Source: Parietichytrium sp. I65-24A (lineage: Eukaryota > Sar > Bigyra > Thraustochytrida > Thraustochytriidae). Taken from it: 64,000 bases of DNA. Positions 39,154 through 50,500 of the stretch are shown in pieces. The notes beneath the pieces are model-generated. The model was given only the letters and a program-made list of their open reading frames with translations. It was not told the origin of the DNA and made no database searches. Location: contig BLSF01000018.1 of NCBI GenBank assembly GCA_012862575.1, positions 191,680-255,679 of the forward strand, written 5' to 3'. Position 1 is the stretch's first letter. Every line of letters starts with the position of its first letter. Made by a program: the position numbers and the translations under genes.

Positions 39154-41537
39154 GTTCCCAAGCAAAATGAAAATTTTCGGGCTTAGATTTGGGATATGCT
39201 TGTCCAATCGTGTCACGAAGCAAAGCTGAGAATATTCAGCAAAGGTTGGACGATCGAAAAGTGCACTTGTATGCTCCCATAGCCGCCTGACTCAAAGGTA
39301 TACACAGACGTTCACTGCATTTTGCCTGTGCACTGCGACTGGCGCTGTGGCTCTCGCCGCACAGTGAAGGTGCGTACTGGCATGGGCTTTAGTTGGAGCT
39401 ACAAAGTCACTCGATTTTTGTGGTTGCACTCAGGCTTTCAAAGGAACTAAAGTACAGTAACTTCGTCGGAATTCCATCTGCAAACGGTTCAAAAGACGTC
39501 TGTACCGTACCCAGGCCTCCTCTTGCAAATTTAACCTATCATATCCAACAATTACATCGGACTCATGTTTGCTCTTCTCTGGTCAAGCGGAAAGCGGAAG
39601 AAGCGTGTGGATAGCAGAGATCGAAGGACTCACTCACTTACAGCCTTTCGAAGTTCGCCATTCTTTCACCCCCTTCGCACTGCCTCTTTGAATGAATGAG
39701 CTACTGAGTGCTGTACTCGCGGCATCTTTCATGGTTTATGTTCATGAAAGAACATCTCTGTCTTGCTCTCTCTGGTCAGAACAGGAAATAACTTATCCAG
39801 TGCAGTACGGCACGCCGCTGGAATTGTAGATCCTGGCGCTTCTAATTCTAATTCTGGTCCCTCCGTACTTGCCCCTCCCATTCCTCCCATTCCTTCCATG
39901 CAACAACGTTTTTTTCGCAGTGGGAGTCGACAGCCTCGAGTGACCAAGTGAGCAAGCGAGCGAGTACAGCGACAGACTGTCAGTAAACTCATAGCGAGTC
40001 GACTGCGAACCCAGTGTGGAGCTTGGTTTTCGAACTTTCACAGTCAAGCCAACCTTTTCGTACCGGCTTCTCTTTCCACCTGCAATTATCGCAGTTGCAG
40101 AGAATGTCTCTCTTACATCGGTGCACACCACTCGTCTCTGTCTATCGTCTATCGTCTATCGTCTCACATTGAGGCATTGAGGGTGTGCCACTGTCTCCCT
40201 ATCTTCTACTATCCTTTCGCCTGTTCCACTTGCAGTGAACGATTGAACGAGTGAACGAGATTGCTGTGTGCTTTGTTAAGCATGAGGTGCGGCAAAGTGG
40301 CGGCGTCAGTGGCAACTGTTCATCGCGACAGAAACACAAACAGAACGGCGGTGTGTGCAGCAGCACCACTTACTCCTTCACATCGGGCTCTCAGGCCACA
40401 AAAACTCGCCTGTTTTGCAGGCTGCTTGAATTGAACGGCGCTATGCCAGTGATGGCGCCACGTCAGAAACGAGGGAACTCCACAGACAAGGCCATTCTGT
40501 GCCTGCTGCCCCTGTGCTAACATTTCCAACATCCAATCATATCCAATCAACATCATCAAGCATCCTTCCTTCCTTCCTTCCTTTCTCGCTGTCAGTGCCT
40601 TTCTTTGCCTCACACAAGTGCTTCCTGCGAGTAGCTTGCCGCCGGTGCTGACCAGAGAGCGCTTTCGCTTCCCTGTCAGTTTTTGAATTTTGAGATTTCA
40701 TGACTTGGAAAATATTCTGAGTTTTGATCGATTTCAAGATTGATTTTTCACTTTGGAGTTGCCGTGAACGTGCGGTCCAATTTTCAATATTCAATTTGTG
40801 AGGCGAAGGTTTGAAGTTACCAATGGTTACCGCATCACTTAGCTCCGTGATACTACTAGCTAGCGTGGTAGAGTTTCGGACTACTCGGGTAAGCCAGCAG
40901 TACAGTAGGTTTTAACTAGAAGAGACTCATGACCCTAGTGCGTACTACCGCAGCACGTAGTCACTGTACCAACTGATGTTCCAGCTTGCAGCCACTGCGA
41001 GCTAGCTAGCAATGTCTGAAGTGCCGGGTACAGCTAGTTATCCCTAACGGTAATTGTAGGAAGTGCGCCACTACAATATTCTGGTGCTTAGAACACTTGG
41101 TACTACTATCTACCGGTATCAATTGGGACCGTGGGACTTTATGAATTATGGTATACAATTCCTAAGAAGCGGTTCGGAACAACTTTGATTGTTCCGAGGA
41201 GATAAATTCCTATTAAAAGGACTTAGTTATTATTTTAAGGAGCCCCACAGTGTTCAACTTCGGAGCATTTCGGAGCATTCAAGTTGTGTTGGTTCCCAGC
41301 CTGCACACCACAGTTTCTTGGATGAAATAGAGACAAGAGACTCAGAGAAAAGGGAGAAGGGAGTGGGGAAATGTGAAATCGATCAAATTCGTTTGACTGT
41401 GAATTTGTTGTTCAATTGTAAGTTGCGTGGCTTCATTCAAAATGGTTGGAAGGGTTGGTGAAGGTTTGATGGCAAAGAAAATAAGACTGCTTCTGAGCCT
41501 ACACGAAAACAGATTCACCAGGGGTGGAAATGGTTTT
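39154..41537. other. 2.4-kb spacer upstream of giant membrane-protein gene
   Basis: No supported gene. It holds the promoter of the giant gene at its left and the 3' UTR of the HECT ligase gene at its right. Seen: a CTATCGT triplication at about 40143-40162; a (CTTC)n run at 40564-40583; and a palindrome-rich patch at 40850-41120 with CTAGCTAG, ACTACT and ACCGGT words similar to those at 12285-12365 and 52760-52800. Open frames are short and conflicting. Confidence 0.55.
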
Positions 41538-44500
41538 CTATGCCTCATGGATGCCACCAAGCTTGGCATCCGCGAAAGCGCCTCTGAAAACTTCGAGCAT
41601 GTGTTCCGTTGAATCGTAGTCGGTTGGCAAGTAGAGGGTCTTCGCACAAGTGGTGGCTTTTGGGCGGAGGTATGGTCGCATCTGTATGCTTTGAGGATGC
41701 TCGAGCACCTTCTCGATGCGAAGGGGCGGAAGCCTCCTCTGTGCACTGGTGGAACTGGATCCTGAGTCCCTATTCCCTAGCTCAATACTTTGCCCAGCCT
41801 TAAAGCTTCGGCGGACGGACATGTCGGTAGATTTCTTGAAATAGAGGGTTCGTGTTTCAGGATCCCACGACTCTATCTCCGCGCGGGATTTGATCGTACG
41901 AATGACATCTCCAGGTTTAAACCAGTCTTCCTTAGAAGTAAAGTTCTTTGGGTCTGAAGAGTCCTCTGAGGAAGAGCTCTCACGTTTGGAAAGCTGCAGT
42001 GCATTAGGATCGTACCACCACCCATTGACTCGAATTCTACCCTCCACAGACGCCACAAGACCAGTGTCGCCGGGCGCCAGGGGACCTTCAGCAGCATCAT
42101 TCCACGCCCTATAGTCTGGGACCAAAGTTACACAGTCTCCGATCCGCAGGGTTCTGTCAGACTCATTTTGCAAACGAACCGTAAGACCAGGAATACATTC
42201 CATCATCGGCGGGTATACTTTAATTTGAGGCAGGCCAGAAAGAGGGACACGAGGTTGGGAGGTGACAAAGTTCAAAAACTGTGCACGATCCCGCATATTC
42301 ATCTCCTTGAGTGCCTCCACCAGCATCCGGATACTTGGGCTATCCTCGCGGTATTCGCCCATTGGGACAATGCAGCCGAGCAACGCCTCGTCGTCTTTCC
42401 ATTGGATCTCCTCTTTACCACACAGCATCCTTCGCAATTCGGAATGTGAAAAATTGAAGAGAAGAGCCTCTTTACCGGCAACACCGAGAACGTCGCAAAG
42501 GCCATCACAAAATGCGTCCGCCTGGCGCTCCACACCGTGCCCCAGCCACCATAGCAAAACTAATTCCAAGTACTCGCCAACGTTGGCCAAGGTAACTCGC
42601 TGTGTCGCTCCGCCGGGTACAAGCTCAGAGGCAATCGCAGTGGCGCTATTCTCTCTGGACTTCTCGGCAATCTCAACTCTTTCAAGGGCGATCTTTGTGC
42701 GAATCTTTTGGGTGGCCTTGATTGCTTTCCATCGAAGCAACTTAGCATGCCCGGCTTCCTCAAGTGCTTGTTCGATTTGTGTTTGGGTCTTTCCAACGCG
42801 GCTCGCCTGTTCAGCGTAATCGAGCAGCTCCGCGGCAGAAGCTCCTTTCAAGGGAACAGCCAGCCCGTCAAAGTCTTCGCTCAGGTTCTTTGCCACGGAC
42901 GGCGACTCTGACGCTGGTGCGGGCTTCTTGTTTTCCTTCTTTTCAACAGGAAGCTGTGGCTGCGAAGGATCAACAAAACGTAAGTCGACCTCCTCCAGAA
43001 ACGCTTGAATAGACTCTGTGTCCTTTGATTTTTGGAGCTCGTAGAGGCGCCGAATGATGCCGAACCCTCCACCAGATTTAACCTTCCCTTCTAAGTCTAC
43101 CACGGTGTTACCATCTGCGTCACCTGCAGTGCCATCCGAACCTTCGATGAGAGCAAGTGTCGACACAGGCAACAGAACATCATGAGAGCCACGCTGCCTC
43201 TGCTGAAGCAACATGAAAAACTCAGGTGACAACGGGATCGGGACGTTCATTCCGTCCAGCAAGGCTTTCGCCATTAGCCTCCCAAGGAAGCGGAACCGCT
43301 GAATGATTCGGACATTCCTCTCCTCAGCGGCACGGATACCTTCCTCCAAAGGGTCCCCAACAATCTCCTTCGTCTCCACACGCAAATTCTCTTCTTTTCC
43401 TTCTGGCTCTTCGAGCCTCTGTGCTCGATTCACAAGACGCTGACTAGTGAAAAGTCGGCGAGCCATTGGCCCAGAAGGCGAATGATCCTTGGTGTTGACG
43501 GACAAAGAATTCCGTGAATGGTAGTCTCCTGCAAGCACTCGAACACTGCCGAGCGGAAATAGAGGTTGCGGGAAGAGACCTCCTGGGGCGATGATGTGCA
43601 AATCCTCCTCTCCGTACTTTTCTTCCTGGGTAATTTCTTTTGAAACCACAGCATTCTTTCCGTCCTCCTCCTCCTCGCCGCCTTCGCCCTTCCCTTGCAC
43701 AGAGGTGGCAGAAGCAGCCTCCCCACCGTCACTTGTGACTGGAGCAGCTGCACTGGAGTTCAGGGCAAGGTTGACCCACATCGGGATCTTCTTGTTCTCC
43801 TCCACAAGCTGGAGACGTTCGGAGACGCTCGAGTAAAAATCCATGGTCACTCCGTCACCGGCTCCAGTCTCTTCCAAAAACTGAACGACGAGCTCTGATC
43901 GCTGCTTCATGTGCTGACGCATCAGTTGCTCAGCATCGTGCAAAAGCTCGGATCTGTTCACCTTGACCAAATCTTGATGCAATTGCCCGATGCAATGCTC
44001 TTGCTCGATAGCCTTCAATTCATCCTCAAGACGATCTGAGAGCTCCTGCAAATGTTCGTATCGCGCCATGTCCGGAACACCGCGGAACATGGCGGATATC
44101 TCCAGAGTGACGTGGGCGAGTTGCTTCTTCTTGGCCTTGTAACCGGTGACTTCGTCTTGCAGCCAGGCTACCGCTCTTGAGACCCCAAGCGCAGTGCACC
44201 GCAGGTGAATCTGGCGAATCTTGGTGCGAAACAAGAAACTGAATTCTCGCGGGAACACGGCAACCCACTTTGGAAAGCATCTGGTTGCGATGGCAAGCGG
44301 GTCGCTAAGCTGCTCGCGAAGAAGATCTGACAACGTTTCGTTCCTCCATGGCAAGCTCTTCCCGAATGCGGCAGCGAGTGGGTCAGCTGACTCGTCGAAT
44401 GGAACAAGCTCCGAGAAGAGGAGGTGTAGAAGAAGTAGAGTGTCCCTCAAACCAGATACGCTTTCCTCAACCCCACAATCTTCCAGAAGAGCCCGAACGT

Positions 44501-47500
44501 GATCCATGGAGTCAAACTCTTCGAACAGAGGCGGTGAGTTGTCCAGTGCGGGACGCAGTGTCAATGAGGGCTTCGAAACAGCACTTGATTCTAGCGCAGG
44601 TGCAGCGGGAGGTCGCGCGGCATGACTTGAACCACTTTGGGAAGGTGACATGCCATCCCTCCACTCCTCCCCTCCAGTTGTCTTTTCTTCGCCCGGGGCG
44701 AAAAATTCCTCAGAAGTAATCATTTTAATTCCAAGATTGTCCTTTTTCAACAACGTTGGCGAGCGGATTTGCGACACGGCTGGGCTCGAATCCCCGTCCA
44801 TGCTTCCATATGGCCTCTGACAAAGCTGTGAATACGCAGCACAGATTGCCGCCCAGTTTACCCCGATTTGAGATCTTGAGTTGGCTCTGTTCCGACTTTG
44901 CTCGATAATGGTTTTTGTCGTCTCCTGTGCCGTTCGCTTCGGCCGCTTCTGGAGGTAATTAACAATATCGTCTAGCATGTTACGCGAAGCCCAATCCTCA
45001 AAGTCTGGCACGATTGGCAGCAGCTGCTCACAGAACGCCTCCAAAGTGAGCGACCGATTCGAGCCCACCTCAAAAGCTAGTGCTCTAGGGGTGCGCCACG
45101 GTAGCTTATTGCGAAGCCGCGTCGACCCGACCTCAAAAGCTGGATCGCCAGGGAAAATACAACGCACCCGCCACTTGAGCCAAAATTTGTCTTGCCACTT
45201 GGTGTTGGCTTTGACGACCTCAGTATCTTGACCGGTATGCGAGTGCGAGCCATGAGCTGCCGACTTGCGATCCTCTTGCACGAGATTCATGTTTTCTAGC
45301 TGGAAAAGGGCTTGGAACATGGAGATCTCCCCATCCTGATTGGCCAAGACGGGAATCGAATTCTCCGGATCCGTCATATGCTTAAGCTTGTCACTCACTT
45401 GCACGCCCTCTAAAGACTGCTTCTTCGAGTCTGTTGCACTCTTGCCGCCCAAGCTTGCTGGCGCGCCATTAGGCTGACACACCAGAAAGTCGACCTCAAT
45501 CCGCGGAGGTATCATTTCGCCGTCATCACTGTCATACTCGTCCTCCGTTTCATCGTCAAAGGTCTGAATCTCCAATTCTTCCTCGTCCTCGTCGTTGAAC
45601 GTAGAGAAACGAATGCGCTTGTAGGATGTACTCTGTCCAAACGCCGTAAATTGGCGTGAGAGCTCGACCGGTTCAGCGTGGTTCGCGCCATGATCCCGAT
45701 TACCAGGAGAGGGACCACCATCGTGGGCTGGAGACAACGGGTCTGGAGTGTCTTGGCTGCGCTCCTTCGTCTTGAATGGAAACGCCCTCGAAGTACGCTG
45801 CGCGACTCGAACCCTACTTTCTGGAACATCCCAGATGATTCTGCCATCATCCAGCACACAGCAGAGATTGTATGGGTTTGGGCGTGGGGAACCGCACGAC
45901 ATATCATGATCGCCTTTGTCGTCTTGGTCATTATTGCTCGAGGCCTTCCCGTCGCTCTCATTTTGTTGGAAAGAGTTGGACGAGGACCCCGTCACCGGAG
46001 CAACGCGCCGTCTTCCAATGACGGTAGCGCTAATCCACTTGTCTTCAGCGGCTGCAGTCTCGAGCTCCATCGCAACAGACACAGCTTGATGATCGTCTTT
46101 TCGTGTGACCGGATCGAAAAAGTCCTGCGGTCTCACATTTACCTGGGCGCGGAATCCAGGGGGCGGAGGAAGAGGAGCAACCTTCTTTTCACTCTTGCCA
46201 AATTTACTTCTTGTCACCTCAAAAGCAGCCAAGATGTCTCTCTCCACAACCTGCGGTATCTCTGCATCAGGGAAAATGTCCACATAGGCCCGGACTACAT
46301 GTTTTTCGGACGGAGAGATCGGCGATAGTGGCGACCTTGGTGACGCAGTACTGCTCGTACCACTCAGAGGGGACCGGTTCGAGGAGTTCCCATATGAAAT
46401 GCGGTTGTGAACGTAGCTCGAGGGCGACTTGGATATTTGTCCGCATTTTTTCACTCTGTCAAACAAAATTTCGGCCTGCTGGCGGGTCTGGTATTGTGCA
46501 AACACGCCGCTGCCTCCCTTTTCCAACGTGCTAGCAAAGGTTGCGTAAAAATCTGGCTGGTGCTCAAAACCTCTCGTCACAAAGTTGTATTCGGAGTGAA
46601 GCACTGCATCTTCTCTGCGAAGGGCGTCAAAGAGTGCACGGCCGGCCGCGTTGGGAAAGACTTTGCGAAAGTCATAACTAACGACTTTGCCAGGACCTTG
46701 GCCAATGTGGCAGACCAGGCTCGGCTTGACGCCTCTCTCCGAGTCACCGTCGTCATAAGCTAGATCGTATGTTCCGTCTGCGTTCACTCTTGCGATCCTC
46801 CCTTTATAATACCTGCTCTTTCCTGCATACCTGGCCTCAATTCTATCATTGAGCTTGAATGGCTTCGCTTCGACGGGTGGAGTTAACACAGCTGCGTCCG
46901 CAGAACCATCGTCTGCGGATTTCCCAGACGGCCCAGGGTGAGAATCTGAAAGTAGAAACACTGAAAAGACGTGTCGGTATTCCATCTGTTGGAACGTGTT
47001 TGTAGAGAACACTCGGCGCTGAGGGACTTCGCCTTCGGACATTACAATCATCTGGTGTATCGAAGACGCCGAGTCCTGGCCCTCTGAGTGACCCATATTT
47101 GCGGAACTCGACCTAACTTTTTGCAGGGCTTTGATGTTGTAAAGGTAATTTCCCAATCCGTCTGTGCGGACTTGGGTGTCCCGGAGAGATGTCACTCGCG
47201 CGACTTGACCGCAATACTCTGGCATATCAGCAGTCCACCCACCGTGTCCATGGGCCAACCTCTCCAACTCAACCACGTCATCAATGAGTTTGACATAGTC
47301 GCCCATCCGAATGATGTCATCATGAACTAGATCATCGGTTTCATACTCGACATCGTAAGTGGGGTCTGAGCCCGTGGAAAGGTGCACGTTTATGATCTTC
47401 GCATACCTCCAACCAGGGGACAAGTATGCATCGCCACGCCACCACACAGCCACCTTTGTTCCAACTGCAAAAACGGAAAGAGTGCCCGTACTTTCGCTGT

Positions 47501-50500
47501 TCTCCCCTTGCGTCGCGAGGCTGCCATTCTGAGAGGTATTCTTTGGATTTCCTTGGAATTGAAGTACGGGGGGAATCTGCTCGTCGCTACTGGGGCAATC
47601 AAACACCCGCTCTAACACCTGGTACTCTCGTAAACGCATCAGGAACCACTGCTTTGTACCTTTCTTATTCAGTATGCGAGACGCTGATGTCGTAGTGGTC
47701 TGTGCCATGGTGTTGTTTGCGCCGGCAGCGGGAGCAGAACTTTGCCCCAAATCTTGGAGCAAGTGCGCACCGGTGTAAGGGTCATACCGCAAGACCAGCG
47801 CAAGAGTAAACTCCCCCTTGGCAGAGCCGTCCTGGGCGTTGCTCCAGTCCCCGCGACCACCAGGCGAGGAGAGGCGAGCTGGTGACAACAGCCCCCTTCC
47901 TGCAGGCGACGAGGCAATAGATCGCTTGCCCGGGGACATGAGCGAGTTCATAGCCCCTGGATCCGCGGAATCCCTGATGAATTGCGGTACTTTTGCCACC
48001 CGATGAATGACTTTGCGACCTACAAGTTTCCGACAAAATGACTCATAACGAGGATCGGTGATTCTCACAGCGCGAAGTACTTGTTTTTGAAATTCGTACA
48101 ACGGAGTGAGCGGCAGCACTTGGACAACGAGTTCCTGAGCTTCCGGATAAGGCTGTGTGGAGTGATCAAGCTCGTCGTCCCTTCGCAAGTGAATTTTCCT
48201 TGGATTTACAAGAGCCCGAACTCCTCCCGAGGATGCGGTGGAGTCGTGCGCTATCACCGGAAAATTGTGAGACGCGTGCACAGCAAGCACCATTTGAAGT
48301 TTGCTAATAAGCCTGTACAAGGCGCTTGCTGCGAAAGCAGAAGTGTCGACGTTTTGTTGTTCTCCTGAGGAGCGCATGGACTCCAAAGACGTTGTGGCAA
48401 GGTTCTGAACAGACTCTAACGTCAAGGACGGCTGCCGACCAAGGGTGGACCCCGACCTGTTCCTTCCAGACCCTGACGCTCGTTGGAACCGCTTCGCCTG
48501 GGATCGACGGCCACTGCTTCCAAATTTGTACTGCAGGGAACCCAGCTCCTCCTGGAGCACGCCGCCACTAGGCGGAGAGAAAGGATCACCATTTGCGCCT
48601 GCCCCCCCACTTGAAGCGGCCTTGTCCCGATGCTTGTCGTCTTCGTCAAAATCTTCCACGGCGCTTGATCCGATGTCACCATCGTCCTTCTTGTTGTTGT
48701 CATCCTGAGCGGCGCCATCACCAGTTTTAACGTCTTCATCGTCATCCATATCGGCGGCATCCTCGCCTACCACAGGCGGCGGCATGGCCGAAAGCAGGGC
48801 GTGCATCCTTTCTTCGCGTACCTTGGTCAATATTGCACTATCCCCAACGTCTGTTGCCAACAAGAAATGCAACAACGCGCTCGGAAGGCCAGACTGCTCA
48901 AACTCGAATGCTGTGATACCTTCCTCACCATACACAGCCAAGGGCGAAGAAGTGGAGCCAGAGCGAGGCTTCGATGCCGAGGGATGGTTAGAGCCGTCAT
49001 CAGTGAGGTCGTCATCGCGCAAGTTTGCAAGACCGTGAGCGTCGTTGTCCTCGTCCTCGTCCTGGTCATAAAACTGGGACGTTGGAAGTGATTGAGAGCG
49101 GCCACGGCCCATCATCCACACCAGGTGCTCCAGAACAGTTGTGTCCCCTCTCTTTAATCGGGTACAGACATCCATAAGCGCGGCACTGCGACCGAGCAAA
49201 GTTTCCTCCGTCAGCTTGAGCTTCGTAACCACGCAGTCTGACACCTTGTCCACTACGCGCTTTGCTGCCAGCTCCAACTCCTGGTTTTTGCAAAGTTTAT
49301 TTGCGGACAGTGAGAGTTCCCGCAAGCGAAAAGTGATTCCAAAGCGACACAGGCTTAGGCAGAACTGTGCATGTATTCCCAGAACCTCTTCTTCGTCGTC
49401 CTCGCCATTTGTGTGAGTAGTTTCGTCACTCGTCTGGGCAATCTCTTTATTGTTCTTCTTGGAAACGTCATTCGCTTGCAGCTCCGTACCGTCTTCAGCT
49501 TTAGTGGACTGCAAAAGAGCTTCGATTGCTTGTACAGAGAGTACCAATGCTGTGATGTCATCGTTTTCGGGGGTGAAAACGGACTGCAAGAGTTGCATAA
49601 ACTTCTCGTACTCCATCTTTCCCAAAGTGTTGATCGCGTCCTCCTTGGGGAAAGGACGGAAACGCTCCACCAACATTGCAAGAATTTCCATCGCTCGGTG
49701 CATCGTCGCATTGTGTTTCGTGAGCCCGATGGCGCGGAGAAGAGATCGCAGAAAGCGTCTGGCGTCCTGCTGCCACCACTCTTCTAGTAACTTTGTCTCG
49801 ATATATTGTTGGGTCTTGGCGCGCTCTTCAAGGCGCGCCGAGACACGCGTGCCGAGCTTTTCAGCTAGGATCAGCTCACGTGCCGCGTCCGTCATGCCGT
49901 CCATGTGTGCCAGAATGTCATCGTCAATACAAGCGCCGGAGTCAAGCAAAATTTCGACAGTGGCTCGGCTCCACTTCTCCCTTTCCTCTTTCGGGACAGC
50001 CAGCTCAGCTGCAGTTGAGCTTGGCGCGGTGCCGTCCACTCCGATAGCGCTGGAAGAATTTTGGGAAGCTGAAGCTGACGGTGATTCCGCTTGGGAGCCT
50101 CGGCTCGACCCAGAATGCGGAGATACACTTTTGCCATTGTCGCGCTTCCAGATTTTGTCGAATCCCGACGCGGTTGCAGCCAGAACGAGAGGAGACGGCA
50201 ACGAGCCCAGGCGGTCTGGGTCAGGATTCACGTTTGCGCGGCAGCCGTTGACCGGGTCGACTAGGACTTCTAGCATCTCCGGGGTGCAACCGCAGCAAAG
50301 TGCACAGGCAAGCATTTCCGCCTCAGTCTTCTTATCACGCCAGGAAGGATCAAAGTTCTCGCCAAGCCAGAGCTCTTGCAGGCCCTCAATGTCGTTGGCG
50401 GGGATGATGCGCTCCAAAAACATCTCCGTGTAGCTGCTGCGCGCATAGCGGCGACTACCCGACCTACGTGCAGGAATAAACCACCATCCGCAGTGATCCA

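Noticed and set aside
39154-39216. 21-residue N-terminal extension of the giant membrane protein
   Set aside because: It would start at GTG; the first ATG is at 39153. An upstream exon could not be identified.
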